From positions 62,001 through 126,000 of the forward strand of contig JAHDVF020001520.1 of NCBI GenBank assembly GCA_022606425.2: DNA of 64,000 bases, read 5' to 3'. Each line of letters begins with the position of its first letter. The stretch's first letter is position 1. The notes below the pieces were generated by a model. The model made no database searches and was not told the DNA's origin. It saw only the letters and a program-made list of their open reading frames with translations. Shown one piece after another: positions 49,335 through 58,615 of the stretch. The translations under genes were made by a program, and so were the position numbers. Source of the DNA: Lepidostoma basale. Lineage: Eukaryota; Arthropoda; Insecta; Trichoptera; Lepidostomatidae.

Positions 49335-49475
49335 TAATGGCGACCATGTTTGATGTATCAACAATTGACGTGCTTGTACAAATATAATGGAATCTTAATA
49401 GATGTGCTAAGATAGAACAATGGTTCATCCGATCTTCTTTCCTTCAAGAATAAATTGCCCCGATGGTAAGAAATT
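49335..49475 (+). mobile_element. LINE-A 3' scrap, heavily decayed
   Basis: ATGGCGACCATGTTTGATGTATC, CAATTGACGTGCTTGTAC and TGCTAAGATAGAACAATGG parallel the GHVRS..RRAC..VEE..C.DRTVW codons. Confidence 0.4.
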
Positions 49476-49714
49476 TTTAACTTTTATAACTCTTCATTTT
49501 TTAGCGTAACATATTTGCGCAACTGAAAAATCTACTGATATTTATATATTATAGAATACTTGGATTTCATACATATTATTGTTGTACACTTCACATTAGA
49601 ATCACATTAAAGTACACGAGCTATCGTTAGTGGCGATGAAAAAAAAAAAATAGTCGCTTTGATGTTTGGTTGACGGTTGACCTGCTTCAATTACTTACTG
49701 TTTATTAGACTCAT

Positions 49715-50335
49715 AATAATTGCGACATTGCATTGTGAGTATTTACATGGCGGCCATTTTTTTATTTGATGCAATAATAAAATATATTATGAAATACTTG
49801 CATTGTAGCGTTTTTTTAGCAAACACATTTTTATCAATTATTTATATTATACGTTATGAAAAATCAATTACTCCAAGGACGCACCAGGAAAATGCTGACC
49901 GAACATTGCAGTCTTAAGATGTTTCTTAAATTAAACGCCACTATCCTTATATCTAATCGTAGAAAAGTGCTTTATATAAAAATATGTAATTAATAAAATA
50001 TTTAACAATATTTTTTTAACTTTGTAACACTATATTGAAATTAAAAATACTTTCAAATAAAATAAAAATTGCTACATTGCTAAGTGAGTATTTTCATCGC
50101 GGCCATTTTTTTTATTTTACGTAATAATTAAATATATTGTGAAATATGTCCGAATTCTGTTTTCTAGTAAATTTGTTGCAAATACATTTTAATCGATTTG
50201 ATGATTTATATTTAAAGTGCATTGTTTTAAAAACTTATCTATTACACCATGGGTGAACTAGAAAAAAATTGACTAAACCCTATAGGCTTGAGCAATTTTT
50301 TAAATTGATCGTCACTGTCCTTATACTTAATACTA
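49715..50335. repeat. Tandem duplication of a ~350-bp unit (two diverged copies)
   Basis: ATTGCGACATTGCATTGTGAGTATTTACATGGCGGCCAT (split: ATTGCGACATTGC, GTGAGTATTT, GCGGCCATTTTTTTATTT) at 49717 recurs at 50068 (GCTACATTGC, GTGAGTATTT, GCGGCCATTTTTTTTATTT). CGCCACTATCCTTATATCTAAT at 49935 recurs as CGTCACTGTCCTTATACTTAAT at 50310. Confidence 0.7.
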
Positions 50336-50404
50336 GCATGGAGGATATTCCATGCCAACTAGCCTGCAACGCTGAAAGCACAATCGTAGAAACTTGCTTT
50401 GTAA

Positions 50405-50870
50405 ATAGATCTCATTCTTCTTCTTCTTCTTCCTTGTTGTAGACCTATGTGGTCTATTCTCCAGAGTATTGCTCCTCCTGTGAGGTTGATTCTCTGCTGT
50501 CCTTCCATTTTTTAGGAGGTTTTCCACGAGGATGAGTCCCGTGAAGCTGATTATGCAATGCAATAAAGGAGTGTCTGGTGTCCATTCCTTAAACACGACC
50601 GTACCAGTCCCTTTTCGGTGTAAGCTCCATCTTATAATATCCTCAACTTCACATATCTCTCTTATTCTAGTGTTCCTCACGCGATGTCTCAGTGTCTTGC
50701 CTGTTATCATCCTCAGTGTCTTCATTTTGAAGTCCTCAAAACTTGTTTGGTACTTATTGTGTCTGCCCTTGCTTCGACGCCATATGTTATTATTAGTCTT
50801 GCGCATGCTTTATAGATTCTCATCTTACTCTTAATTGACATGTCTTTGTTTTTCCCTATTGTGGTTATAT
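50405..50870 (-). pseudogene. LINE-C C-terminal fragment
   Basis: Minus strand: MSIKSKMRIYKACARLIITYGVEARADTISTK, FEDFKMKTLRMITGKTLRHR, VRNTRIREICEVEDIIRWSL, HRKGTGTVVFKEWTPDTPLL, then LLKNGRTAENQPHRRSNTLENRPHRSTTRK and a GAA tail (TTCTTCTTCTTCTT at 50416). Frames 50333-50806 cover much of it. Confidence 0.75.
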
Positions 50871-50919
50871 AAATAAATGAACTTAATAATAAATTTATAA
50901 AAAAAACACTTTATTTTAA

Positions 50920-51000
50920 TAAAAAATAGAAATTAAATTAAAAAATAAACGAATAAACGTGTTTCAGGACACAGAAGCCCTTCTTCAGTGAAGTTACATA
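50920..51000 (-). repeat. Hammerhead-like arm, CTGAAGAAGG family variant
   Basis: On the minus strand: CACTGAAGAAGGGCTTCTG, TGTCCT, GAAAC-AC-GTT. The last box is GTT, where H17 = U would still fit a hammerhead in principle. Only one arm. Confidence 0.45.
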
Positions 51001-51014
51001 TGTTTTATGCATTG

Positions 51015-51175
51015 TTGGTCTGGTGTAGTATTCACGTGATAATAAAATGGTGATAGATTGGCTACCTATCATACGTCATGAGAATCAATAAATAATAGCT
51101 AAAAAAAATATTGTGTACAGTAATTGCGTTCAAACGACCGATGTTGTATCCAAGATTTAAAAAAAAAAACAATCT
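51015..51175 (+). mobile_element. SINE-T 3' half
   Basis: TTGGTCTGGTGTAGTATTCACG, GATTGGCTACCTATCATACG, AATTGCGTTCAAACGACCG. It is joined directly to the hammerhead-like arm. Confidence 0.7.
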
Positions 51176-51269
51176 AAAATAATTGGGAAATAAAGTTAAA
51201 AATAAAATAAATATTACATATTTTATCGAATCGAGAAAAGTTTGTCAGTAAAGAATTGTGTTGCGTAAA

Positions 51270-51420
51270 ATGACATTACCATAAAATATAATACAACTTC
51301 CAGAAAACAGACGTTTTCATTCATATTAATTATTTGACATGGAGTTTTGTTTTATTTGTTTACATCAAACTTTGTGTCTATCCCTTCAGAGGAACGGCGT
51401 GATGGTTAGTTAGTTACTAA
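51270..51420 (+). repeat. CTTCTAGAAAACAGACG arm followed by a LINE-A tail
   Basis: AAAATATAATACAACTTCCAGAAAACAGACG at about 51285, then CCTTCAGAGGAACGGCGTGATGGTTAGTTAG (split: CCTTCAGAGGAACGG, GTGATGGTTAGTTAG) at 51388-51417. Confidence 0.55.
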
Positions 51421-51705
51421 TTCTTCTTTTTCTTTTGGTGTCATGTTAGGTCTCCCGATGTTGACTATTACCCGAGAGTAGGCATTTCTATATCTGGCAG
51501 TATGAAACAGCTCCTCGACGCTCCTCAAGCCAGTCCGGTCCCTTATGAAGTGGCGTCAGGAGTTTTGCCTCCTGTCAACATCTCTTCAACCCTCTATTTT
51601 CCCCTCAATGATCAGGGGCAGCAATTCATATTTTCCTCTCCTAATCACAGGACCCAAATATGTCACCTTACGAACTTTAATATTGGCCAACAATTAATGA
51701 AAATA
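51421..51705 (-). pseudogene. LINE-B C-terminal fragment
   Basis: Minus strand: PILKFVRXHIWVLXLGEENMNCCP (YLGPVIRGEKYELLPLI), EGKIEGXRDVDRRQNSXRHFI, RDRTGLRSVEELFHTARYRNAYSRVIVNIGRPNMTPKEKEEE in shifted frames, GAA-rich tail. Decayed. Confidence 0.65.
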
Positions 51706-51715
51706 TATTTTTTAA

Positions 51716-51872
51716 CTACTTCCACTTTTATCTTTATTTCGACAGCAAATTGTTTGCCAAGCTTACGGGTATAGTCAGACTGGCATCAACATCGATAGAT
51801 CAAATTGTCGATGCTAGTGAGCCTGGCGAAACCGGTCGCTGACAAAATAAAGACAAAAGTGGAAATATAAAT
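51716..51872. repeat. Palindrome with GCGAAACCGGTCGCTG arms
   Basis: Outer arms ACTTCCACTTTTATCTTTATT (51719) and AATAAAGACAAAAGTGGAA (51846) are complementary. The plus arm ends TGGCGAAACCGGTCGCTGAC (GAAAC-CG-GTC); the left arm has lost GAAAC. Same family as 42930-42990. Confidence 0.65.
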
Positions 51873-51892
51873 ACTTATAATACAATCTGTTT

Positions 51893-52092
51893 TTTTTTAC
51901 AACAGGTCGTTTGAACCCAATTACTGTATACAATTTATTTATTTATTTTTAGCTTTTATATTGATTCTTCTTCTATTCTACACCAGACCAAAGACATTGT
52001 GACAATCACACTGCAATCGCCGCGAATCGAACCCGGGACCTTCAGTACGGAAGTCAGAGCTCTAACCACTCTACCACGAAGGCCGACGAAGG
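51893..52092 (-). mobile_element. SINE-T, near full length with internal deletion
   Basis: On the minus strand: CCTTCGTGGTAGAGTGGTTAG (A box), GGTCCCGGGTTCGATTCGCGG (B box), GTGTGATTGTCACAATGTC, TTTGGTCTGGTGTAGAATAG; then a ~50-bp deletion; AATCAATATAAAAGCTAAAA and AATTGGGTTCAAACGACCTG. Confidence 0.8.
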
Positions 52093-52680
52093 CCGCATTA
52101 TTTATTTATCATTTAAAATGAACTTCCATTAAGAGATTTTAGTAAAATTATTAGATAATCTTAAAAAAAATACTGATTATATTGTATATGTTATTTTGGT
52201 GGTGAAAATTCCCATTACATATAATAGCTTTCTATAATTTGTATTTTTATGACATAAAAATTGTTTGTAAAATCTACGAACCGTAACACACGCAATAAAG
52301 CGTTCCGGGTTATTTTTTATAGAATATTTTTCTCAATTCTAGATTCTTTTATGAATCATTCATGAAGGATTTAAAGGGTGTAGTTTAAGGGTCACTTTTC
52401 TTTATATAGGGACACACCCTGTAGGTGTGCCTATGCTTTTTTACACATTTTCCAAGGAGATATTTTATAGTCGTCTTACGTTGGTTACACAGAGTTAGTC
52501 GGGACAACTGACCGTCTATTTTAAGGGTACGATATGATTGCAAAAGGTTATCGTATTAAATTGGAGATATTGAATGACATCATTCTTTGACCGTTTCTGG
52601 CGATATCGCATCATATAACTTACCTACTGTTTTTTAACTACGTTATGTTTCAATGGTTTTATATCTTTATCCTTATCTTT
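52093..52680. other. Non-coding, unassigned
   Basis: AGGGACACACCCTGTAGGTGTGCC at about 52408 forms a small foldback. Otherwise nothing recognised. Confidence 0.35.
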
Positions 52681-52885
52681 ATAATGGACTACCACACTTT
52701 TCTTTCGTGTCATGCACGCGCGTCGATTTCTCTGACTCCTCACGTGGCCGACATTCAATATTTGAATTATTTGATTGTGCCACGTTTTCATCGGTCTTCC
52801 TCTATTTCTAGTTCCATTTACATCTTTTACATATAATTTTTGTTAAAATTATATGTTAACGATGTAAATGGAACTAGAAATAATC
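52681..52885. mobile_element. LINE-A fragment with a foldback duplicate at its 5' edge
   Basis: 52681-52841 reads on the minus strand (TTCATCGGTCTTCCTC, GTGGCCGACATTCAATA). At 52844 it turns back on the plus strand: ATTATATGTTAACGATGTAAATGGAACTAGAAAT (split) repeats the last ~35 bp in inverted order with a ~3-nt turn. Confidence 0.6.
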
Positions 52886-53041
52886 GGAAATTAATCGATA
52901 AAAAATCATGTAAAATGTAAAGTCAATGGGAATAAAAATATGGCTTTAATTACGCTCCTGTTTTTGTTTCTTACAATATACATTAATGATAGTAGAATTA
53001 GTCCATTAGGAGCCAAAAAATGTTTACTTTTTTTTGACAAT

Positions 53042-53615
53042 GACTAACTAACTAATTAACTAACCATTACGCCATCTCTCTGAAGGGGTAGGCAGAAATA
53101 TTGGACGGCCACACTTTTATTTCCTGACATATTTCTCTCGATTCTTCAATATTCATACATCGTGTCATGCACGCGCGTCTGATAATTACCTTCGTCAAAG
53201 ACAGCACAGATTGTTTTATTTGCCACGCTGCAGAACCAACCTGCCAATGGTTATGCCTGTGGGTAGGGCAATCTTATTGCTTAATCGGATCGCCTCGGCG
53301 GTCGACATATTTCGTGATAGTGTGAGTTGCCTCAGGGATGCAATATCAATGTTATGATTATTTATAATTCTTAAACTTTTTTATTTATTTATATGTTTTA
53401 TGCTTCTCTTTTCAATTCTTATAATGTAATTGCAAACGATCTGGAAATATTTCTGTAATGTTTGTAATTTGTATTAAAATAAGTGAAAATGAAATGAAAA
53501 TGAAATGAAATAAATGATTTCTCTGACTCCCCACGTGGCCGACATTCAATATTTGAATTATTTGATCGTGCCACGTTTACCTCGGTCTTCCTCTATTTCT
53601 AATTCCATTTACATC
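53042..53615 (-). mobile_element. LINE-A 3' end split by a Jockey-type insertion
   Basis: 53042-53179 and 53513-53615 are consecutive parts of one minus-strand LINE-A copy (…ATGCACGCGCGTC | ATTTCTCTGACTCC…). The break falls within the codons for the RSQRNRRAC segment. Confidence 0.7.
53180..53512 (+). mobile_element. Jockey-type LINE 3' end, copy 2
   Basis: TGCCACGCTGCAGAACCAACC, AATGGTTATGCCTGTGGGTAG, CGGCGGTCGACATATTTCGTG encode FYLPRCRTNLPMVMPVGRAI, LLNRIASAVDIFRDSVSCLR. The 3' UTR and AATGAAATGAAAATGAAATG tail follow. No clear target duplication. Confidence 0.65.
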
Positions 53616-54024
53616 GATACTATTGTATCGTTTTATCTGATTTGTGTAATTATTTTTTTTATGATACTTGGTTTGTTTTTTATTTGTCCTTTGCTATTGC
53701 CTTGTTTTACTTAATTTATATATTTCTTTATCTTACATTGATGTTTTGTTTTGCCAAACAGTTCTTTTCACCGAGGGGTGGTATAAGACAGTTGAACTGC
53801 CAATATTATGTACTTGGTGTGCACATCTAACTGAGGCATCTAATCTGTTTTATAATAATATTTAATTTTTTATTATTTATCACTACTACGTACCTATATA
53901 TTAGATGCTTTGTTTGTGTGCCTACAATGAATAGATAAATAAATATGTTTTTGTTTAATATATTTTCTTACTGGAATGTTTTTTCTAAATAAATGTCATT
54001 TTATTTGCAGATTGATTTGTGACC
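53616..54024. other. AT-rich non-coding stretch
   Basis: Hydrophobic short frames (53642-53865) come from T-rich sequence and are not supported as genes. Confidence 0.35.
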
Positions 54025-54180
54025 AATACACACTAAAGGAAAGGAGTACACCGTTGGATTGCGACCAGCCATTCAGTTCGGAATGCTGGGCTATCAGTCA
54101 CATAGAAGAAAGCAAGTTGCAGAGATGATGATGTTTAAGTGGGCTGCTGGAGTGACTAGGCCTAATAGTAAGAAATTATT
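54025..54180 (+). pseudogene. Single LINE fragment (YGSECWAI type)
   Basis: KGKEYTVGLRPAIQFG in one frame, SECWAISHIEESKLQ in the next, AEMMMFKWAAGVTRPN in the third: the sequential pieces of 'LKGK.Y...VRPA.LYGSECWA...EE.KL.VAEMRMLRW..GVTR', an ORF2 segment after the RT. Two frameshifts in 150 bp. Confidence 0.6.
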
Positions 54181-54334
54181 AACATTATTAATATTTGTTT
54201 GTACTTAATACACTTATTATATTGTATTAATTTGAATTTCCTAGAAATTTTCCAATTTCAAAGGTTAACATTATTTCGTTTATCCCTTTCCCTCTCACCC
54301 CCTCTCTGACTTCACCACCGATTATTTTTATATA

Positions 54335-54530
54335 TGGCATGACCAAATTAATCAAATTTTAAAGGTTGGTCATGTTAGAAGTCGGAAGAATCAATGTGCT
54401 TGTATGACTCGACGTGTGAATGTGGAGGAACCTAGAGAGGTGTGCCAGGATAGAGTAATGTGACGCTCCATTCTCTCTGCCTACCCCTACGGAGAAACGG
54501 TGTGATGGTTTGTTGTTGTTGTTGTTAAAA
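54335..54530 (+). mobile_element. LINE-A 3' end
   Basis: WHDQINQILKVGHVRSRKNQCACMTRRVNVEEPREVCQDRVM, TGA, RSILSAYPYGETV. A UACG-loop hairpin lies at about 54479-54501, then GGTTTGTTGTTGTTG in place of (TTAG)n. Confidence 0.7.
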
Positions 54531-55138
54531 TAATTATTAAGTGTGTATGTAACTGTTATATATTTACATTGATAAAGCGCTTATTTGTCTCGATGTACGT
54601 TTGTTTTTAATTTTTATCACTTAGACAGGTTGTGTTATTACATTTCAAAATAAGAACGTGCTTAATGAAAGACCCTTTATATACAGTGTGCTCGCAAAGC
54701 AGTCACTCAAACAACAATTTGTTGCAAAAGTAAAGATCTCAACTCCAAACCAAATTCTCAGTTATACTGTAGTCACCGCGAAACTATAATGTAACCCCAA
54801 ATTATAGTTGTGTGCAGTGAGAACATATTCTGTGTTTGCCCTCCCCTCCGCGCGAGCATCAAAGACTGAATGTGAATACCAAACAGGTCGCTTCTAAATT
54901 CGGAAGTTCGCCATATATATCTGGTAATTGCTGTCTTACCTCCAATTAGTTGCGCAGAACCACCAAACACACATTGTACTAAAATTAATTTACTTTAGAA
55001 GTTTGGTTCAAAGTTGTCCGTATAACCAACACTTTCCCCCCCGGCCCATGCATTTCTGTATTCACCACCACTTTGTGTTGTAGATTCATAATTAAACATT
55101 TTTACACCACACTTTATTTTAATTAAACATAAAAATAT
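54531..55138. other. Non-coding, unassigned
   Basis: 54770-54960 is less AT-rich (CCCTCCCCTCCGCGCGAGC). No frame or repeat supported. Confidence 0.3.
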
Positions 55139-55139
55139 A

Positions 55140-55850
55140 ATAACTAACTAGCTAACTAACCATCACGCCGTCTCCCCGAAGGGGTAGGCAGAATAAATGG
55201 ACTGTCACACCTTTTTTTACCGACATATTTTTCTGGTTCCTGAACATTCAAACATCGTGTCGATTTCTCTGACTCCTCACATGGCCGACATTAAATATTT
55301 GATTTAATTGATCGTGCCACGTTTTCTTCGGTCTTCCTCTATTTCTGGTTCCATTTACATCGCTAACATATATTTTTTTCACCATTCTTTCTTCATTCAT
55401 TCTTTCCATATATCCAAACCATATTAATGAACCTTTCATTATTTTGTTCATAACACCATCATTCGCACCGCATTCACTTCTTATATTTTCATTCGACACT
55501 TTATCATACATAGAGTATCCGCACATTCGTCTAAGAGATCTCATTTCTACTGCATTTATTCTACTTTCATCCTTCTTTTGCCAGTTCCGTGCTTCGCTTC
55601 CATACATAAGGGTCGGTAAAAGAACACTTTTGTGCACTGCCATTCTAGCTTTTTTGGATAGGTTTTTGTTTGCGATGACAACTTTAAGTGCACCATTCAC
55701 TTTGTTGCCTGCCCCAAACCTTCTTTTAATATCCCTCTCCACTCACCCGTCTCTTGTAAACATACTACATAAATACACGAACTAATGTACTTGCTCCAAA
55801 TTTTCACCATTCACGCAAATGTTGCAGACTGTCATGATTTCTTCTTTTTC
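55140..55850 (-). pseudogene. LINE-A C-terminal half
   Basis: Minus frame 55248-55742: ERDIKRRFGAGNKVNGALKV, SKKARMAVHKSVLLPTLMYG, SEARNWQKKDESRINAVEM, RSLRRMCGYSMYDKVSNENI, GSLIWFGYMERMNEERMVKK, RNRGRPKKTWHDQLNQIFNV. A ~17-bp deletion after RRNRH removes the RACMTRCM codons. Upstream (to 55850) MTVCNICVNGENLEQVH.FVYLCSMFTRDGXVE is legible. Hairpin with UUCG loop at 55167-55189 and reversed tail CTAACTAGCTAACTAACC. Closest relative of the 5943 copy. Confidence 0.8.
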
Positions 55851-55890
55851 AAAAATCATTACATTAAGCGTTTCTATTAATGCCACACAT

Positions 55891-56338
55891 ATATAGCAAT
55901 TATAACAAAATACTGTGTTCGTTATTCAAGTGTCATGCAACTATAAATAGAAACGAGAAAAGTGTTTATCTGCGGCAGTGTAATGGGAGTGTGTCTGTGA
56001 ACAAGACATTATAGCATTTACACAAAATAATATGTTCGTTATTCAAGTGTCATGCAACAATATATAGAAACAAGAAAAGTGTTTACCTGAGGCAGTGTGA
56101 TGGGAGTGTGTCTGTGAACAATACATTATAGCAATTACACAAAATACTGTGTTCGTTATTCGAGTGTCATGCAACTATATATAGAAATAAGAAAAGTGTT
56201 TACCTGAGGCAGTGTAATGGGAGTGTGTCTGTGAACAAGAAATTATAGCCTTAACACAAAATGCTATGTTCGTTATTCAAGTGTCATGCAACTATATAGA
56301 GAAACAAGAAAAGTGTTTACCTGTGGCAGTGTAATGGG
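55891..56338 (+). repeat. Minisatellite: 117-bp unit repeated ~3.8 times, TATA-like box in each unit
   Basis: GTTCGTTATTC recurs at 55917, 56034, 56151 and 56268, exactly 117 bp apart. Each unit reads GTGTCATGCAACTATAAATAG (first unit; TATATATAG or TATATAGAG later), AGAAAAGTGTTTACCTGAGGC, AGTGTAATGGGAGTGTGTCTG. Divergence between units is only a few percent. It directly precedes sequence ending in a primer-binding site, so it may be the repeated promoter part of an LTR. Confidence 0.85.
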
Positions 56339-56464
56339 GAACTGTCTACTTGAGGGCTGGTGGGGTGTGCCCCCATATCTTAGGGGGCTGTGGTGACAGT
56401 CTCCTGCATAATGCATTTGCCGTGTCGGGGTATGCAAAGCGGGCTACTCCCATACCATTGCTAT
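56339..56464 (+). mobile_element. Candidate 3' part of an LTR (R/U5-like)
   Basis: GC-richer than its surroundings: GGGGTGTGCCCCCATATC, TTAGGGGGCTGTGGTGACAG, GCATAATGCATTTGCC, CCCATACCATTGCTAT. It ends immediately before the primer-binding site. No second LTR is in the window. Confidence 0.45.
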
Positions 56465-56482
56465 TGGCGCCCAACGTGGGGC
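56465..56482 (+). promoter_or_regulatory. Retroelement primer-binding site, tRNA-Lys type
   Basis: TGGCGCCCAACGTGGGGC is 18 bases complementary to the 3' end of a tRNA-Lys, including the TGG that pairs with the post-transcriptional CCA. Presence of the CCA complement argues for a primer-binding site and against a nuclear tRNA gene. The downstream leader (to about 56690) is cut off by LINE-C; no gag or pol frame follows. Confidence 0.7.
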
Positions 56483-56692
56483 TCACTCGGCGTATTTATT
56501 ATTTACACTTACCTGTCAAAATATACCTTCGAATTATTTACGCGGGCGTGTTTTGCTTGTAGACCGAGGAATGTGGAAGTGCGATCAATACTGTTATCTG
56601 ACCAAATCAAACAACTTCATATGAATGATACTTACAATGTTATTTCATTCAGATTAAAAAAATATAATCTGTTAAATTATAAAACTCTGTTT

Positions 56693-57245
56693 ATTTATCT
56701 TCTTTTTCTTCTTCTTCTTCTTTTGATAGATCTGACGATCTGTGGCACAGAAATAATGTATCGTCGGATGATGAGATCCAGCTGTCCCTCCATCTCTTAG
56801 GCGGTCTTCCAGGTGGGCGGTGTCCGGAGGGGATTTCATAAGCGGCTGTATATGCGAGTCTGTCACCATCCATTCGGGCTACATGGTCCCTCCAGTATCT
56901 TCTTCTGAATCTACTCCACTGAACGATATCCTCTATTTCGCAAGTTTTTCTTATATCTACGTTGCGGACACGATCTCGGAGGGTTTTTCCAGTGATTGAT
57001 CTTAGGACCTTCATCTCCGATGTTCTTAGTAGTCCCATGGTTCGCACAGTGTCAGCCCGCGTCTCTACAGCGTACGTCATGATAGGTCGCACGCATGTTT
57101 TATAGATTCTGATCTTGCTGTCGGCACGCATGTGCTTGTTCATCCAGACTAGATACTGCAGGCGTCCTGACACGGCAGAGGCTTTCCTGACTTGTTCACG
57201 TACTTCGGTATAGAGGTCATTTTGGCTGCAGATTTGCTTGCTGTT
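56693..57245 (-). pseudogene. LINE-C C-terminal half, longest open copy
   Basis: Minus frame 56691-57173: LQYLVWMNKHMRADSKIRIY, KTCVRPIMTYAVETRADTVR, TMGLLRTSEMKVLRSITGKT, LRDRVRNVDIRKTCEIEDIV, QWSRFRRRYWRDHVARMDGD, RLAYTAAYEIPSGHRPPGRP, PKRWRDSWISSSDD. The residues after DD run through the AGA-rich tail. Upstream to 57245, SKQICSQNDLYTEVREQVRKASA is in another frame. It has no RT catalytic motif. It truncates the candidate LTR element. Among LINE-C pieces this is the reference. Confidence 0.85.
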
Positions 57246-57490
57246 TATTTATGTATCACAATTTTATTTTTATTTTTGGCGACAGCTGTTTCGTCAACCT
57301 ATGTTGACATCATAAGGTGATACAATAATATCTATTATTGTAACACCTGATGATGTCAACATAGGTTAATAAAACAACTTTCAATAAAAATAAAAATAAA
57401 ATTGTGATGCATAAAAAAACATAGTTTTATAATTTAACAGTTTATAACTTTGAAGTATCATAGTGTTTCGGCCAAAAGGATGGACTCTTT
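57246..57490. repeat. Palindrome with two hammerhead-like arms (CATTGTTTTGGCC family)
   Basis: Arms 57246-57331 and 57336-57415 are complementary. Minus arm: CTTATGA, stem GTCAAC/GTTGAC, GAAAC-AGCT-GTC complete. Plus arm: CTGATGA (57347-57353), GTCAAC-ATAG-GTTAAT, GAAAC altered to AAAAC. The two arms have complementary damage. Outer block: AACAGTTTATAACTTTGAAG, CATAGTGTTTCGGCC. Confidence 0.75.
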
Positions 57491-57549
57491 AAAAAAATGT
57501 ATATTAGTATAATTCCATCTAATTATTCTACGAAAGGAATCAATATTAC

Positions 57550-57770
57550 GACCTTCGTGGCCGAGTGGTTAGTGCTTTGACTGCCACCCCGAAGGTCCCG
57601 AGTTCGATTCCCGGCAATGGCACTGTGATTTCACATTGTCTTTGGTCTGGTGTAGAATTCAAGTGATAATAAAATTGCAATAGATTAGCTACCTATCACA
57701 TGTCCTGAGAATCAATATGATTCGTATACCTTTTACACCGATTTGGCTTGCGCTTTATAGATGTAATGTA
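57550..57770 (+). mobile_element. SINE-T, full length, 3' variant 2
   Basis: A box TGGCCGAGTGGTTAGTGC (57558-57575), B box AGTTCGATTCC (57601-57611), body GTCTTTGGTCTGGTGTAGAA, then CAATATGATTCGTATACC and TTTTACACCGATTTGGCTTG. Confidence 0.8.
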
Positions 57771-58040
57771 TGATTCAAGTAAATAATAAGATTACGACTT
57801 TGATTAGAAGCTTACTTGGAGGTTGAACATATTTAAGAATTAATAAACACATTTTAATGTATTTGGTATACAACCACTCTATTAATAAAGTGTTTGCATA
57901 GCAAATACAATAAAAAACTGTTTAATTAATAGGTAACAATAATATTTTATTATTATTCTATGAAGGGAAATAATACATTTATTAATTTATTTTCACGTAT
58001 GAAAATATAAGAAGTGAATAATCTATATGGGTTGGACTCA
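57771..58040. other. AT-rich non-coding stretch
   Basis: Nothing assigned. Confidence 0.35.
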
Positions 58041-58044
58041 CAAA

Positions 58045-58615
58045 CTCTTAGACGACTGTGTGTTAAATCAGTGTATGATAGTGTCGAATGCAAATGTATG
58101 AAATGAATTAAGTGCGAATGAAATGTGCTGAACCAATTAATAAAATGGTCATTTAGATGTTTTGGATGCATGGAAAAAATAATAATAATAATTATTATTA
58201 TTTTGTTGTATCACTCTTTGCATCATTACAGCGCGAGACAAATCAGTGTAAAGGGTACAGATTTCATATTGATTCCCATGATGTGTGATAGGTAGCTAAT
58301 CTATCACCATTTTATTGTCACGTGAATTCTATACCAGACCAAAAAACATTGTGACAATCACACTGCCATCGTTAGGAATCGAACCCGGGAACTTCAGGAT
58401 GGCAGTCAAAGCACTTACCACTCGGCCACAAAGGTCGTCATAATTATGAAAGAAATAATGAAAACGTGGCGCGATCAAATCAATCAAATATTAAATGTCG
58501 ACAACGTCAGGGGGCTGAGAAATCGATGTGCGTGCATGACACGATGTTTAGAATAGTGTGGTGGTCAATTATTTTTTCATATCCCTTCGGGGAGACGGCG
58601 TGATGGTTAGTTCTT
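58045..58615 (+). pseudogene. LINE-A copy split by a SINE-T insertion
   Basis: The first part (to about 58175) covers LRRLCVKSVYDSVECKC, MVI.MFWMHGK. The second (58445-58615) covers MKTWRDQINQILNVDNVRGLRNRCACMTRCL, VVVNYFFISLRGDGVMVS. Both parts are shifted and partly deleted. Confidence 0.65.
58205..58440 (-). mobile_element. SINE-T, full length, 3' variant 2
   Basis: On the minus strand: ACGACCTTTGTGGCCGAGTGG, AGTGCTTTGACTGCC, GGGTTCGATTCC (B box), GTGTGATTGTCACAATGTT, GATTAGCTACCTATCACAC, then ATCAATATGAAATCTGTACC and CTGATTTGTCTCGCGCTG. Confidence 0.8.

Noticed and set aside
54000..54175. Host exon with a splice acceptor (TTTTATTTGCAG at about 54000)
   Set aside because: The following sequence is a frame-broken LINE ORF2 segment; the acceptor-like string is likely chance.
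55891..56338. CRISPR-like array
   Set aside because: The 117-bp units are contiguous with no variable spacers; this is a eukaryotic minisatellite.
56465..56482. 3' end of a nuclear tRNA-Lys gene on the minus strand
   Set aside because: The sequence includes the CCA complement, not encoded in eukaryotic tRNA genes, and no tRNA body lies on either side.
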